A stretch of 53,783 bases of DNA from Burkholderiaceae bacterium (GCA_017646335.1 JAGCMT010000052.1:1-53783); one strand, 5' to 3'; counted from the first letter of the stretch, positions 40,839-51,116 are shown. Notes: generated from the sequence alone by a model not told the origin. A program made the numbers and translations.

Positions 40839-40862
40839 AAAAGCCCTACATTTAGGGCTTTT
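40839..40862 (-). terminator. Terminator after the unrecognised gene at 40882
   Basis: A perfect 10-bp stem (40839-40848 with 40853-40862) with a 4-base loop lies 19 bases after the stop. The stem arms end in A and T runs, but the sequence beyond is not T-rich. Confidence 0.7.
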
Positions 40863-40881
40863 GAGGAAAACGCTTCGTGAT

Positions 40882-41814
40882 CTACACAAAAAACGGCAAA
40901 TCCATCGATTCACAGTTGAAGCTCATTTTCGGTACGGGGCGAGGTTCGACGGCAACCGAAGAATCGACTCTTTTTGCCCCAAAAGACTCGTCGTTAACGA
41001 GGGCGATATCCTTGAGCACATCGTCGGCTACCTCCAAGCGTTTCGTAATCGTCTCGCCAATGCAAGTCATGCGTGACCAAAATTCATCCAAACGAAGACC
41101 GTATAACGACGTTCCATCTCGCGGAAACAATCGACAAGCATCGGCAAATTTCGCGTAGAGTTTGTCGTATTGCCGATCGATCCCCAAGTACTGACCCATT
41201 TTCTTGAGATAAAACTCATACCGAATAAATCGATGCGCCGGCATGATGTCTCTGTCGACGGGATAGCGTGCCAAGCGCTCAAAAACGATTTCCTGCATTT
41301 CATGCACAAGCCGCAATGAAAAGGCCTCGTCACACTCGCCGTCAAAAGGCACAATCTCCCAGTGAAAATAGAGTTGTCCCAAGACCCGTCGCGTGACATG
41401 AAAAGCGGCCGACGTGGCTTTTTCTTGGTTTGACAGCAACGAGAGAAAACGAGGATCACGTTTAAAAAGTGCTAACAACGCACGATCGAGCTCTTTGGCA
41501 AAAACACCGTTTCGAATCGAGAGATACCGCGTTTTGGCTTCGATTAGGAGTTTTTTCATATCGCACTCAAGCGTACGATCGAAGACCCATCGACCATGAC
41601 GACCAATCGCATAACTTTTTAAATCGCGTTGCAATTGCGTGCCAACCAATGCAAAAAGCATTTTTGAAGGAACTTCGGCAAGAACGGCATCGGTCACTTC
41701 TTGCCAAGTGCGTCCGTCGGGCGTAGCCAAATTCGGCGAAGTGGGAACCACCAAGGCGCGATGATTAACGTGTGCAAGAACGAAGGAGGCTTCTAAAAGA
41801 CGAGGCGATGACAT
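40882..41814 (-). CDS. Unrecognised protein, 310 residues
   Basis: I do not recognise this family. The product is soluble, with no signal peptide or membrane segment, and rich in Arg, Phe, Leu and Asp. It has amphipathic helices and no repeated motif or nucleotide loop. It opens with MSSPRLLEASFVLAHVNHRALVV and ends in a Pro/Val stretch and FFV. It is monocistronic: a terminator follows, and the glnB terminator lies 220 bases upstream. Third-base use is more mixed than in its neighbours. The 271-base gap upstream (41815-42085) is A+T-rich, holds the glnB terminator and presumably its promoter, and nothing else was seen there. Being coding is supported by length, a clean start and the terminator only. 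Confidence 0.7.
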   Translation of the reverse strand: MSSPRLLEASFVLAHVNHRALVVPTSPNLATPDGRTWQEVTDAVLAEVPSKMLFALVGTQLQRDLKSYAIGRHGRWVFDRTLECDMKKLLIEAKTRYLSIRNGVFAKELDRALLALFKRDPRFLSLLSNQEKATSAAFHVTRRVLGQLYFHWEIVPFDGECDEAFSLRLVHEMQEIVFERLARYPVDRDIMPAHRFIRYEFYLKKMGQYLGIDRQYDKLYAKFADACRLFPRDGTSLYGLRLDEFWSRMTCIGETITKRLEVADDVLKDIALVNDESFGAKRVDSSVAVEPRPVPKMSFNCESMDLPFFV

Positions 41815-42035
41815 GATTTCTTCTTATCCCAAAATTCGATTCGGATTTTTTAAGAAGAACATCAGAGTGAGACGGTTGAAGTGATGCTACAACAAACTCT
41901 GCTTGGAACATTTGACCCATATCGACTTAAAAACCCCAATCAACGATTTAACCCAAATAAACAACCTTAAGCAGCATCGATATTAATTATAGAGACATTT
42001 TCAGAATCGTCAAATGAGCCATTTCATTTTAATGT

Positions 42036-42066
42036 AAAAAAAGGAGACCCATTTTTCTGAGTCTCC
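42036..42066 (-). terminator. Terminator after nadE-glnB
   Basis: An 8-bp stem with one G-U pair (42043-42050 with 42059-42066) and 8-base loop are followed by seven T on the minus strand, 19 bases after the glnB stop. Confidence 0.88.
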
Positions 42067-42085
42067 CGTTATCGAGCGATCCGAC

Positions 42086-42436
<351 letters not shown>

Positions 42437-43837
42437 TTAGAAAAAATCATTATTCGTTACTTGGCTCAACGGCTTGGTAGTCAACTTGACCCCTTGAGCC
42501 GCTTGTTCGCGCTTAAATTGAGCGCCTTTGACTAATTTCCAAATACGAGCAGCCAACTCCGCGCCATGGCGCTTCTTTAACTTATTGAGCGAGAAACCTC
42601 GTTCGATCATGTTCTTTAAAACGGCATCCAATTGGGGATACGGCGGCAACGAATCTTCGTCCTTTTGGTCTTCACGTAGTTCGGCCGTGGGCGCCTTGGT
42701 CAAAATATTTTTCGGAATAACGCGACGCAAATAGTCATCGTCTTCGCAAAGCTTATAAAGTTCGGACTTGTAAATATCGGATAAGAGCGCCAAGCCGCCG
42801 ACCATGTCTCCGTAAAGCGTGCAATATCCTACGGCACACTCACTCTTATTGCCGGTGGTGAGCACCAACGAGCCGTCGACATTACTCAAACTCATCAACA
42901 GCAAACCGCGTGCGCGAGCTTGGAGATTTTCCGCCATCAACGCCGTCGAACGCCCCTCGGGCAAATGCGGCGTCACCGAATCAAACGCAGTCTTCACGGT
43001 CGGCATGATGTCGATGGCTTGAAGCTTCAAACCTAAATTGGTTGCCAAATCTTCCGCATCTTGCCAACTTTCTTCACTAGTGAAGCGACTCGGCAACACG
43101 TAAGCATGGACATTGTCCGCCCCAACGACATCGGCAGCAATGGCAGCAACCACCGCGCTATCCAAACCACCCGACAACCCTAACGTGACGGCCTTAAAGC
43201 CATAACGTTTAAGGTAACACTTCAATGCCACTTTCAGCGCTTGAACCTTTACCGTCGCTTCATCGCAACGACAGACATGAGCCATGGCGATATCGAATGC
43301 GGAGTCCGGTGCCAAATAATTGGCCTTCAATTTCCCGTTTTGTACGACACGGCATTGACCGGCAAATACGCGGCCGTCATGGAACGTTTGGCTGTCAACG
43401 ATCACATAATGGCTCGCACTCCAAGCGGCAAACGGCTCAGCCACGTCCGCCGTACGGAACACCAAATCGTGCGTAGTGCCCAACACATCTTTGAGCACCA
43501 CCAAGCCACCTACCGTTTCAAACATCGGCAACACATCGGCAACACCGTCATGGATCAAATGCACGCCAAGCCCACGCGAAACCATGGCGGGCAACACGAG
43601 TTTGACACCGGTCTTTTTCGTGGCTTTGGCAATCTTGGCAATCGACGCCTCGATCACTTCCTTGGTATCGGCCGAAAGGGATTCAAAGGTATGTACCGCT
43701 CCCGTCATCGCGTGCAAGGCAAATACCAAGGTGTCACCCGGAGAGCGACGCTTCGATTTTGCACAGTCAATGATGTGCTTGGTATTGGCTTCAATATCAC
43801 CCCAAGTAAAGGGATAGGCGTAAACAATGGTGGCCAT
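42437..43837 (-). CDS. nadE: NAD+ synthetase with degenerate, shortened glutaminase domain
   Basis: NadE amidates deamido-NAD. The synthetase domain (from about residue 195) looks intact: SGGLDS (222-227), TTGNKSE, CTLYGD, and LREDQKDEDSLPPY. Glutamine-using relatives are about 540 residues and carry a nitrilase-fold domain with a Glu-Lys-Cys triad. This product has 466 residues. Its first 190 still align with both ends of that domain (WGDIEANT at the start; HYVIVDSQTFHDGRVFAGQ matching YVNxVGGQDELVFDGGS at 143-161). However, the catalytic Glu in the FPELALTGY motif is replaced (FALHAMTGA, Leu41), and about 80 residues with the Lys and the ICED Cys are gone. Inference: ammonia-dependent enzyme with a remnant structural domain. 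Confidence 0.9.
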   Translation of the reverse strand: MATIVYAYPFTWGDIEANTKHIIDCAKSKRRSPGDTLVFALHAMTGAVHTFESLSADTKEVIEASIAKIAKATKKTGVKLVLPAMVSRGLGVHLIHDGVADVLPMFETVGGLVVLKDVLGTTHDLVFRTADVAEPFAAWSASHYVIVDSQTFHDGRVFAGQCRVVQNGKLKANYLAPDSAFDIAMAHVCRCDEATVKVQALKVALKCYLKRYGFKAVTLGLSGGLDSAVVAAIAADVVGADNVHAYVLPSRFTSEESWQDAEDLATNLGLKLQAIDIMPTVKTAFDSVTPHLPEGRSTALMAENLQARARGLLLMSLSNVDGSLVLTTGNKSECAVGYCTLYGDMVGGLALLSDIYKSELYKLCEDDDYLRRVIPKNILTKAPTAELREDQKDEDSLPPYPQLDAVLKNMIERGFSLNKLKKRHGAELAARIWKLVKGAQFKREQAAQGVKLTTKPLSQVTNNDFF

Positions 43838-43882
43838 GAATCAAATACGACAAAAATGGTTAACAAAGATTAATTGTAAAAG

Positions 43883-43918
43883 AAAAGGACCGAATACCTC
43901 ACGATACTCAGTCCTTTT
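43883..43918 (-). terminator. Terminator after ppaC
   Basis: A 16-position stem with a few G-U pairs and a GTGA loop on the minus strand is followed by TTTTCTTTT, 18 bases after the ppaC stop. Confidence 0.88.
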
Positions 43919-43935
43919 GTAGCAATCAGTAACGA

Positions 43936-44865
43936 TTAGCCACGGAATGCAGCTTCAAGAGCCGGAACCACTTGCTTCTTACGGCTCATGACACCCGGCA
44001 ACCACAAATTACCTTCTGCCAACTTGGCCGGATCTTGACCGAAAGCTTGAGCAATCTTGGCGGCGTCATCGCTGGCCATCATGAGTTCGCTGCCTTCTTG
44101 CATGATATCCGTCAAGAGGAACATGGCCGTGTGACGGCCTTCTGCCTTCACGCGTTCGAGTTCGGCTTGAATGTCAGCCTTCATGTCAGCGACCAATTCC
44201 AAGGAGACCAATTCCAATTGACCGACGCCAACCGTGGAGCCGTTCATGTTGAAGTCCTTGAAATCGCGGAAAATCAAATCACGCGGAGCCGTACCGGCAA
44301 CAGCGCTCTTAGCCTTGAAGAGATCCATACCCAAAGCTTGGATGTCTTCGATACCGGCGATAGCAGCCAATTCTTCAGCCACCTTCTTGTCCATTTCCGT
44401 GCACGTCGGAGACTTGAAGATCACCGTGTCGGAGAGGATGGCGCAAAGCATGGCACCGGCCAAACCGGCCGGAATCGTGTAACCCATGTAGTCGAACATG
44501 CGCTTGATGATCGTGTTCGTGCAACCGACCGTCCAGATGATGGCTTCGATCGGAGAGGAGCTCGTCATGTCACCGAGCTTGTGGTGGTCAACGATACCCA
44601 TCAAGTTGGCTTCGTCGATATCGGCCGGAGCTTGAGCCTTGTCGGAGAAGTCGACGAGATAGATGTCACGACCGGCAACGCTCGTAACGACTTCCGGAGC
44701 CGTCAAGCCAAAGCGTTCCAAAACATAAGCCGTTTCCGGAGCCGGCGTACCTTGAGCGGCAGCCACGACGTCCAAACCGCGTTCACGGTAGAGGTGAGCG
44801 CAAGCAAGTGCAGCAATGATGCTGTCGGAGTCAGGGTTCTTGTGACCGAGAATGATTGCGGACAT
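43936..44865 (-). CDS. ppaC: Manganese-dependent inorganic pyrophosphatase (family II)
   Basis: The enzyme hydrolyses pyrophosphate. The 309-residue product has the DHH-family motifs GHKNPDSDS (7-15), VDF, DHH (93-95) and the C-terminal SRKKQ signature of family II enzymes. It replaces or adds to the usual family I Ppa of Betaproteobacteria. It is single-gene and divergent from the EamA permease; the 164-base gap (44866-45029) is A+T-rich and should hold both promoters. Confidence 0.96.
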   Translation of the reverse strand: MSAIILGHKNPDSDSIIAALACAHLYRERGLDVVAAAQGTPAPETAYVLERFGLTAPEVVTSVAGRDIYLVDFSDKAQAPADIDEANLMGIVDHHKLGDMTSSSPIEAIIWTVGCTNTIIKRMFDYMGYTIPAGLAGAMLCAILSDTVIFKSPTCTEMDKKVAEELAAIAGIEDIQALGMDLFKAKSAVAGTAPRDLIFRDFKDFNMNGSTVGVGQLELVSLELVADMKADIQAELERVKAEGRHTAMFLLTDIMQEGSELMMASDDAAKIAQAFGQDPAKLAEGNLWLPGVMSRKKQVVPALEAAFRG

Positions 44866-45029
44866 GTTTGTTTGATCCTAAAAAATTAAGTCAGAATTTT
44901 TTAATTTTAGCGCGGGAAATGTTCTTACGCGAGGACTTACCCTTGATTTTGTTCACAAGTGAAAAATTTTCTCCCGATTTTCCCCTTCCGGCTAGGTATC
45001 ATTGAGTTTTCTATCCACGGTTATCGAGC

Positions 45030-45863
45030 ATGTTCTCTCTTTTTTTGGCCATCGTTTGCGGAGCGCTGACCTCAATCGTTATGCGATTGAGCACTTCGCG
45101 TGCCGTCAACATCAACGGCATGGTGGCCTTCAATTATTTGGCTTGCTTGATTTGTGCCCTCGCCCTCAGTGGAACCGACTCCCTTTTGAGTGCCACCACG
45201 GGCTTTTCCACTGCTCTTTCTTTAGGGTGCCTCAACGGTCTTCTTTACGTCACGGGCATGCTTTTGATGCAACAAAACATGCGTGATTCGGGCGTCATCT
45301 TGACAACGGCCTTCGCCAAATTGGGTGTGTTGATTCCCATCTTTTTTGCCGCCTTCGTTTTCCAAGAAATCCCCACGCCCCTTCAAATCGTCGGTGTCAT
45401 CCTCTCGATCATCGGGATCGTCATGATCAAAGCCAATCCTTCCGATCGAGTCCGTTTTCGCTTCTCGCTCATCACGTTATTGTTGGTGACGGGCGGCGTC
45501 TCAACCGTCTTAAAAATCTATACCGAAGTGGGCATCGCCTCCCTGTCGAACGTCTTTTTACTCATTGCTTTCGCAGTGGCCTTCTTCATCGCCTTGGCAT
45601 TAGCTTGGTGGAAAAAAGAACGTCTTGGCGTAACGGAATTCATGTGGGGGATGATGCTTGGACTTCCGAATTTCTTTACCTCTCGCTTCATTCTCGATGC
45701 ACTCGAAGCGATTCCTGCTGTCATCGTTTATCCCACACGTGGCGTGGCGACCATTTTGCTCGTCACGGTCGTCGGCATCGCCCTTTTCAAGGAATACCTC
45801 AATACCCGTCAATGGGTTGCTTTTGCCACGATCCTGATTGCCCTTTCATTCTTAAACATCTAA
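45030..45863 (+). CDS. EamA/DMT family permease
   Basis: This 277-residue protein has about ten hydrophobic segments in two EamA-like halves (about 1-132 and 145-277), as in drug/metabolite transporters. Each half ends in an FxExPTxxQIxGxxLIxxGI-like pattern (FQEIPTPLQIVGVILSIIGIV and LFKEYLNTRQWVAFATILIALSFL). The substrate is unknown. The upstream ribosome-binding site is weak. Confidence 0.85.
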   Translation: MFSLFLAIVCGALTSIVMRLSTSRAVNINGMVAFNYLACLICALALSGTDSLLSATTGFSTALSLGCLNGLLYVTGMLLMQQNMRDSGVILTTAFAKLGVLIPIFFAAFVFQEIPTPLQIVGVILSIIGIVMIKANPSDRVRFRFSLITLLLVTGGVSTVLKIYTEVGIASLSNVFLLIAFAVAFFIALALAWWKKERLGVTEFMWGMMLGLPNFFTSRFILDALEAIPAVIVYPTRGVATILLVTVVGIALFKEYLNTRQWVAFATILIALSFLNI

Positions 45864-45941
45864 TGGGGGTAATACCAAGACTGCTGCCAAGCCGTCTTGA
45901 TTACAATGATTCTCGTATCACTTAAATACGGGAGTCTTATC

Positions 45942-46784
45942 ATGGATCACTTTGCCACTTATCCCTTATTGAACGGTTTGACGATTCCTCAAGTCGGTTT
46001 CGGTACGTCGCAAATCGCCGATGGCGAACCCACGGCAGAGGCTGTTGTTGCCGCCGTAAAAGCCGGTTATCGCTTAATCGATACGGCTGCACGTTACAAC
46101 AATGAAACCGGTGTCGGTATGGGTGTTCGTCGTTGCGGCTTGGATCGTTCGGAACTCTTCATTACCAGTAAAGTCTGGGGAACGGAACGTGGCTATGACA
46201 AGACGATGGCTTCATTCGAAGCCTCGATGGATCGTTTGGGCTTGGATTATTTGGACTTGTTCTTGATCCACTGGCCGGCTTGTGAATCCAAGTACACCGA
46301 TTGGAAAGAGCAAAACTTGGGTTCTTGGCGTGCATTGAAGGAACTTTATGCTGCCGGCCGCGTCAAGGCGATCGGTGTGGCCAACTTTATGCCCAAGTAC
46401 CTCCAACCGTTGATGGATGACGGCATGGTCCCCATGGTCAATCAAATCGAATTCCATCCGGGTTACATGCAAAAAGAGTGCGTGGATTTCTGCCAAGCCA
46501 ACGGCATCGTTGTTGAAGCTTGGAGTCCGTTGGGCCGTCGCCGTGTTTTGGACCACCCGCTCTTGGTTGAATTGGCCGCCAAGTACGACAAATCCGTCGC
46601 ACAAATTTGCTTGCGTTGGTGCTTGCAACACAACGTGTTAGCGATTCCGAAGACGGTCAACCCCGAACGTTTGGCACAAAACCTCGACCTCTACGGTTTC
46701 GAAATTGCAGCCGACGACATGGCTCGTATCGATGCGATGCCCGAATACGGTTATTCCGGTATTGATCCGGAAGTTTTCGGTTAA
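45942..46784 (+). CDS. Aldo-keto reductase
   Basis: This 280-residue NADPH-type (beta/alpha)8 reductase has the full tetrad: Asp and Tyr in IDTAARYNNE, Lys in ITSKVWG, His in LIHWP. It resembles the 2,5-diketo-gluconate reductase / AKR5 group that reduces small aldehydes and ketones. The ATG at 45942 is chosen because GGGAG stands seven bases before it; the open frame 15 codons upstream is not supported. A TACAAT box at 45902-45907 may be its -10. The next gene starts five bases after its stop. Confidence 0.88.
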   Translation: MDHFATYPLLNGLTIPQVGFGTSQIADGEPTAEAVVAAVKAGYRLIDTAARYNNETGVGMGVRRCGLDRSELFITSKVWGTERGYDKTMASFEASMDRLGLDYLDLFLIHWPACESKYTDWKEQNLGSWRALKELYAAGRVKAIGVANFMPKYLQPLMDDGMVPMVNQIEFHPGYMQKECVDFCQANGIVVEAWSPLGRRRVLDHPLLVELAAKYDKSVAQICLRWCLQHNVLAIPKTVNPERLAQNLDLYGFEIAADDMARIDAMPEYGYSGIDPEVFG

Positions 46785-46789
46785 GACGT

Positions 46790-47545
46790 ATGACTAAAAC
46801 CGTTTTTATACCGCCTGCAAACCCTGAGGCTAAACCCGTTACCTTCATTTGGCTACACGCCATGGGAACGAATGTGGCCAAAGGCAAGGTTTTGCACCAA
46901 GATCTTTTACGTTTCGCCGGTTTGGACAACATCAATTTGGTATTGCCCAGCGCTCCGCAACGTTTGGTCACCACGGTACAAAAATGGTTGCCGGCTTGGT
47001 ACGACCTCTATCACGAAACATTGCACCAACATACTCAAGAAGATATCGAAGGTATGAATGACGCGATGGCGGCCGTCCAAGCCGTGATCGACGAAGAACG
47101 TCGTAAAAATCCCGACACCCCAATCGTGTTGGGCGGATTCTCGCAAGGCGGCGTCGTGGCTCTGTTGTCCGGTCTGGCTCAGACGGTTCCCCTTTTGGCC
47201 ATCGTGGTTTTCTCCGGTCATACCCCTGATCATCCACGATTCATCGAATTGTCCGACCAAGCCCGTGAAACGCCGATTTTTGTTTGCCACGGCACCCTCG
47301 ACCCATTGATTCCCATCCTCAAAGTCGAAGAAGGAGTCAGCGCTTTGATCAATTCCAAGGCTAATGTGGAATTTCGACGTTATCCGATCATGCACGAAGT
47401 CAGCCCGGACGAATTCAAAGATTTGGGTGAATTCTTACGCGCTCATTTTGAAAACTATTGGGCCAAAGACGACAGCCATCGTTTGATTGCAACGGCCTCG
47501 TTGGAAGAATCCTTCCATACGACTCGTGGCAAAACGCAACTCTAA
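46790..47545 (+). CDS. Carboxylesterase / phospholipase family alpha/beta hydrolase
   Basis: This 251-residue serine hydrolase has the nucleophile motif GGFSQGG, the acid in GTLDPLIP and a likely His in IMHEVSP, in the order of the Estb/acyl-protein thioesterase family; WLHAMGTN forms the oxyanion region. No signal peptide is seen. The 30-residue tail after the last helix is unusual and polar. It lies five bases after the aldo-keto reductase and is part of its transcript. Confidence 0.86.
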   Translation: MTKTVFIPPANPEAKPVTFIWLHAMGTNVAKGKVLHQDLLRFAGLDNINLVLPSAPQRLVTTVQKWLPAWYDLYHETLHQHTQEDIEGMNDAMAAVQAVIDEERRKNPDTPIVLGGFSQGGVVALLSGLAQTVPLLAIVVFSGHTPDHPRFIELSDQARETPIFVCHGTLDPLIPILKVEEGVSALINSKANVEFRRYPIMHEVSPDEFKDLGEFLRAHFENYWAKDDSHRLIATASLEESFHTTRGKTQL

Positions 47546-47562
47546 ACCTGTGATTAAAAAGA

Positions 47563-47594
47563 AAAAAGCCAACTGACGCAGCAGTTGGCTTTTT
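47563..47594. terminator. Bidirectional terminator between the esterase and hemD
   Basis: A perfect 13-bp stem (47563-47575 with 47582-47594) with A and T runs lies between convergent stops. Confidence 0.9.
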
Positions 47595-47607
47595 GCTCAT
47601 ATGGCGA

Positions 47608-48393
47608 TTAGAAGGTCGTACGATTTAAACGCTTCAAAATCTCTTCCGTCACCTCTTCGTCCTTAGCGGAAACGATGCCGGGATTTTCGAAACCGACATC
47701 CTCCAGTTGTGCTTGAGGGCGCGGATGAATGGTAATGGCGTCACCCTTGAGAATCCACTCACGAGCACCACGAATCCCCTTGACGGCATGTAAAAGTACG
47801 CCGACGGCATCGGTACTCGTCACATAAATGATCGGAGCGGGCCCCATCAACGAGGAGCGCAATTGAGACAATTGCTCGGTCGTCAATTCAAGAGGCGAAC
47901 GTTGATAAGCCGGCAACACTTCCACGTCGGTACCGTGAGCGATCAATTGTTCACGCAACCACTCACGACCGACTTGACCGCGCACGATCAACACGCGAGC
48001 CGGGAAACCACGGCTCTTTAAGATTTCAAATAATTTTTCGGAACCCGAATCGGTGGAATCGCCGGACGGGGCCACAATGTGCGTCTCTTCACCCCAAACC
48101 GCACGGATGGCGCGAGCGGTTCCTTGACCGATCGTTGCCAACGTAATGTGCTCGGGCCATTGACGAACGTGCACGGCGGCCGCTGCCACGGCCGCGGGGC
48201 TAGCCAACATCACCATGTCAAAGCATTCCAAATGGCTCAAGCGTTGTTGAACGCGTTCGGAATCCTCAGGCGGCAAAATCGTAAATGCCGGCCACTTCCA
48301 GACATTTAAGCCGAGATTGGTCAAACGACCGCCCAAACGGTCGTTGGCGGCACCCGGTCGCATCAAAATCACAGGACGGACAAATGATTGCAT
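47608..48393 (-). CDS. hemD: Uroporphyrinogen-III synthase
   Basis: HemD closes and inverts hydroxymethylbilane to uroporphyrinogen III. The 261-residue product belongs to a poorly conserved family; the two-domain pattern, LASPAAV, TIGQGTARA, LIVRGQVGREWL and YVTSTDAV fit. Its position five bases after hemC settles the call. The hemX and hemY genes often following are absent. Confidence 0.92.
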   Translation of the reverse strand: MQSFVRPVILMRPGAANDRLGGRLTNLGLNVWKWPAFTILPPEDSERVQQRLSHLECFDMVMLASPAAVAAAAVHVRQWPEHITLATIGQGTARAIRAVWGEETHIVAPSGDSTDSGSEKLFEILKSRGFPARVLIVRGQVGREWLREQLIAHGTDVEVLPAYQRSPLELTTEQLSQLRSSLMGPAPIIYVTSTDAVGVLLHAVKGIRGAREWILKGDAITIHPRPQAQLEDVGFENPGIVSAKDEEVTEEILKRLNRTTF

Positions 48394-48398
48394 ATGTC

Positions 48399-49325
48399 TT
48401 ACTTTCCTAAGATCTTATCGAGATAGGTCTGTGCGCCTTGATCCATCAAGCTCTTCACGGCTTGATGAGCCATTTCCACACCCGTGGTCCACGGACCACG
48501 AAGCTCGGTCGTCACCATCTCACCCGTGGTGTGATCACCGATCAAAGCACGAAGGCGCATTTCTTCACCGTCGATCGTCGCGTAGGCTGCCAACGGCACT
48601 TGGCAAGAGCCGCCCAACAAACGACTGACCGTGCGCTCGGCTGCCGTACAGGCGGCCGTCTTCGGGTCATTTAAAAACTGAACGGCTGCAATCGTTGCTT
48701 CGTCACCGGCGCAACACTCGATACCCAAAGCACCTTGCCCCGGGCTAGGCAAAGAAACTTCATCACTGATCACGGCACGGATGCGCTCCTGAAGCTTCAA
48801 GCGCTTCAAGCCGGCAGCCGCCATCACCAAGGCGTCATATTCACCGCTATCCAACTTTTTCAAACGCGTACCGACATTACCGCGAATGGGTTTGACGACC
48901 AAATGCGGATAGCGAGAACGGACCATCAATTCGCGACGAAGACTGGCCGTACCGACCACGGCACCGGCGGGCATCTCATCCAACGAAGCGTAACGCGGAC
49001 TCACGAAGGCATCACGCGGATCTTCGCGCTCGCTCACGGCTGCCAATACGAACTCTTCAGGCAATACCATCGGCACATCCTTCAACGAGTGGACGGCCAA
49101 ATGCGCAGCACCTTCCATCATGGCCACTTCGAGTTCTTTGACAAATAAACCCTTGCCCCCGATCTTCGAGAGCGTCTTATCCAAGATTTGGTCACCGCGC
49201 GTGGTCATACCCAAAAGTTCAACGGAGCATTGCGGGTATTGATTTTGCAAAAGTGCTTGAACGTGCTCTGCTTGCCACATGGCCAACGGACTCTCACGCG
49301 TGGCAATCACCAAACGATCAGACAT
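48399..49325 (-). CDS. hemC: Hydroxymethylbilane synthase (porphobilinogen deaminase)
   Basis: HemC joins four porphobilinogens for haem and sirohaem. The 308-residue product has the N-terminal [13 protein letters not shown], the VHSLKDVP motif, [13 protein letters not shown] and the dipyrromethane-carrying Cys in [14 protein letters not shown]. Length is normal. It is divergent from argH. Confidence 0.97.
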   Translation of the reverse strand: MSDRLVIATRESPLAMWQAEHVQALLQNQYPQCSVELLGMTTRGDQILDKTLSKIGGKGLFVKELEVAMMEGAAHLAVHSLKDVPMVLPEEFVLAAVSEREDPRDAFVSPRYASLDEMPAGAVVGTASLRRELMVRSRYPHLVVKPIRGNVGTRLKKLDSGEYDALVMAAAGLKRLKLQERIRAVISDEVSLPSPGQGALGIECCAGDEATIAAVQFLNDPKTAACTAAERTVSRLLGGSCQVPLAAYATIDGEEMRLRALIGDHTTGEMVTTELRGPWTTGVEMAHQAVKSLMDQGAQTYLDKILGK

Positions 49326-49508
49326 GGAATTTTTCCCTTATATCAACGGCCCTTTGCAGGGCACATCTATGTAAATTTCAACAAAAACAATTGACGGAAG
49401 TGAGTATACCGCACCTACCGTTAACATTGGTTAATTTCAGTGCCTTCAACGGTCATATCGGTTTTCCGAATTTTTTTGACATACCACCAATCCCCCCTCA
49501 CATTTCCC

Positions 49509-49537
49509 TTGAGCGAGACTAGCAATTTCCTTAAAAT
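49509..49537 (+). promoter_or_regulatory. argH: Sigma-70-like promoter of argH
   Basis: TTGAGC (49509-49514), a 17-base spacer and TAAAAT (49532-49537) stand 41 bases before the chosen argH start. The spacing and both boxes are close to consensus, which fits the strong codon bias of argH. A second TTGACA lies at about 49477. Confidence 0.55.
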
Positions 49538-49577
49538 GAAATGATTATTTAACCTCTTTTTTATGAGAGATACTCCA

Positions 49578-51050
49578 ATGAACACTCCTGTTACCGAAAA
49601 TCTCGATCCTTTGGCTCAGAAGAGCAAGGCTTGGTCCGGTCGTTTCTCCGAACCGGTCGCTGATTTCGTGCTCCGCTACACGGCTAGCGTCGACTTCGAC
49701 AAGCGCATGGCCATGCAAGACATCACGGGTTCCGTTGCCCACGCTACGATGCTCAACAAGTCCGGCGTCCTGAGCGATCAAGACTTGGCTGACATCAAGC
49801 GCGGTATGGCTCAAATCGTCGAAGAAATCCGTTCCGGCGTGTTCCAATGGAAGCTCGAACTCGAAGACGTGCACTTGAACATCGAAGCTCGCTTGACGCA
49901 ATTGGTCGGCGATGCCGGTAAGCGTTTGCACACGGGCCGTTCCCGTAATGACCAAGTCTGCACGGACATGCGCCTTTACATGCGTGACGAAATCGACGTC
50001 ATCATCGAACTCTTGAGCAACTTGCAAGAAGTTTTGGTTGCTAAGGCCGGTGAAGAAGCCGACACGATCATGCCGGGCTTTACGCACATGCAAGTCGCAC
50101 AACCGGTGACGCTCGGTCACCACTTGCTCGCTTACGTCGAAATGTTCGAACGTGACCGCGCTCGCTTGATCGACATCCGCCGTCGCGTGAACGTGAGCCC
50201 GTTGGGTTCTGCCGCTTTGGCCGGTACGACGTACCCGATCCAACGCGAACTCTCCGCTCAATTGCTCGGTTTCGAAGGCGTTACGCAAAACTCCTTGGAC
50301 GCCGTTAGCGATCGTGACTTCTGCATCGAGTTCTGCTCTGCCGCTTCCTTGATCATGGTCCACATCTCTCGCTTGTCCGAAGAGTTGATTTATTGGATGT
50401 GCCAACGCTTCAAGTTCATGATGTTGCCCGACCGCTTCACGACGGGTTCCTCCATCATGCCGCAAAAGAAGAATCCGGACGTGGCCGAAACGGCTCGCGG
50501 TAAGGCCGGTCGCGTTTGCGGTGACTTGATCAGCTTGGTCGTTTTGATGAAGGGCTTGCCCTTGGCTTACAACAAGGATAGCCAAGAAGACAAGGAACCG
50601 GTCTTTGACGCTATTGACACGGTGAAGGATACGTTGCGCGGCTTCGTTGACATGATGCCGGGTATGGAACCGAATCGTGCCGAAATGTTGAAGGCTGCTC
50701 AAGCCGGCTTCCCGACCGCTACGGACTTGGCCGACTACTTGACGAAGAAGGGTCTCCCCTTCCGTGAATCTCACGACGTCGTCGGTAGCGTGGTCCGCCT
50801 CGCTAGCGAACGTGACTGCGACTTGGCAGAACTTCCGCTCGAAGAATTGCGCAGCTTCACGAAGTTGATCGAAGAAGACGTTTACGAAAAGGCTTTGAAG
50901 CTTGAATCTTGCGTCGCCGCTCGTGACCACGTCGGTGGTACGGCTCCGAACCAAGTCCGCTTCCAAGTCGCTCGTTGGAACGACATCTTCGAAGCTCGTC
51001 ACGCTGAGCCGAAGCCCTATAACGCATTGAATGCTTTGTTGGGTCTCTAA
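49578..51050 (+). CDS. argH: Argininosuccinate lyase
   Basis: ArgH splits argininosuccinate to arginine and fumarate. The 490-residue product has the family signature [12 protein letters not shown], the TGRSRNDQV stretch and [16 protein letters not shown]. The ATG at 49578 is preferred over the ATG five codons upstream because GAGAGA then sits seven bases before it, as in the M20 peptidase leader, which has the same TACTCCAATG context. Lys is mostly AAG, and Gly and Ala are mostly GGT and GCT, as in the yjiHG cassette, suggesting high expression. The N-terminus has about 12 extra residues. Confidence 0.97.
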   Translation: MNTPVTENLDPLAQKSKAWSGRFSEPVADFVLRYTASVDFDKRMAMQDITGSVAHATMLNKSGVLSDQDLADIKRGMAQIVEEIRSGVFQWKLELEDVHLNIEARLTQLVGDAGKRLHTGRSRNDQVCTDMRLYMRDEIDVIIELLSNLQEVLVAKAGEEADTIMPGFTHMQVAQPVTLGHHLLAYVEMFERDRARLIDIRRRVNVSPLGSAALAGTTYPIQRELSAQLLGFEGVTQNSLDAVSDRDFCIEFCSAASLIMVHISRLSEELIYWMCQRFKFMMLPDRFTTGSSIMPQKKNPDVAETARGKAGRVCGDLISLVVLMKGLPLAYNKDSQEDKEPVFDAIDTVKDTLRGFVDMMPGMEPNRAEMLKAAQAGFPTATDLADYLTKKGLPFRESHDVVGSVVRLASERDCDLAELPLEELRSFTKLIEEDVYEKALKLESCVAARDHVGGTAPNQVRFQVARWNDIFEARHAEPKPYNALNALLGL

Positions 51051-51080
51051 TCCCTCCTAGCAAAATCATTGGCGACAAAC

Positions 51081-51116
51081 ACGCCTCGAATCATTGATTC
51101 GAGGCGTTTTCTTTTC
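51081..51116 (+). terminator. Terminator after argH
   Basis: A perfect 12-bp stem (51081-51092 with 51096-51107) with a 3-base loop is followed by TTTCTTTTC. Confidence 0.92.

Noticed and set aside
38896-41814. WYL regulator, phosphoesterase and unknown gene as a phage-defence island
   Set aside because: No nuclease, helicase, toxin or other defence marker is present; WYL proteins and phosphoesterases are common outside defence.
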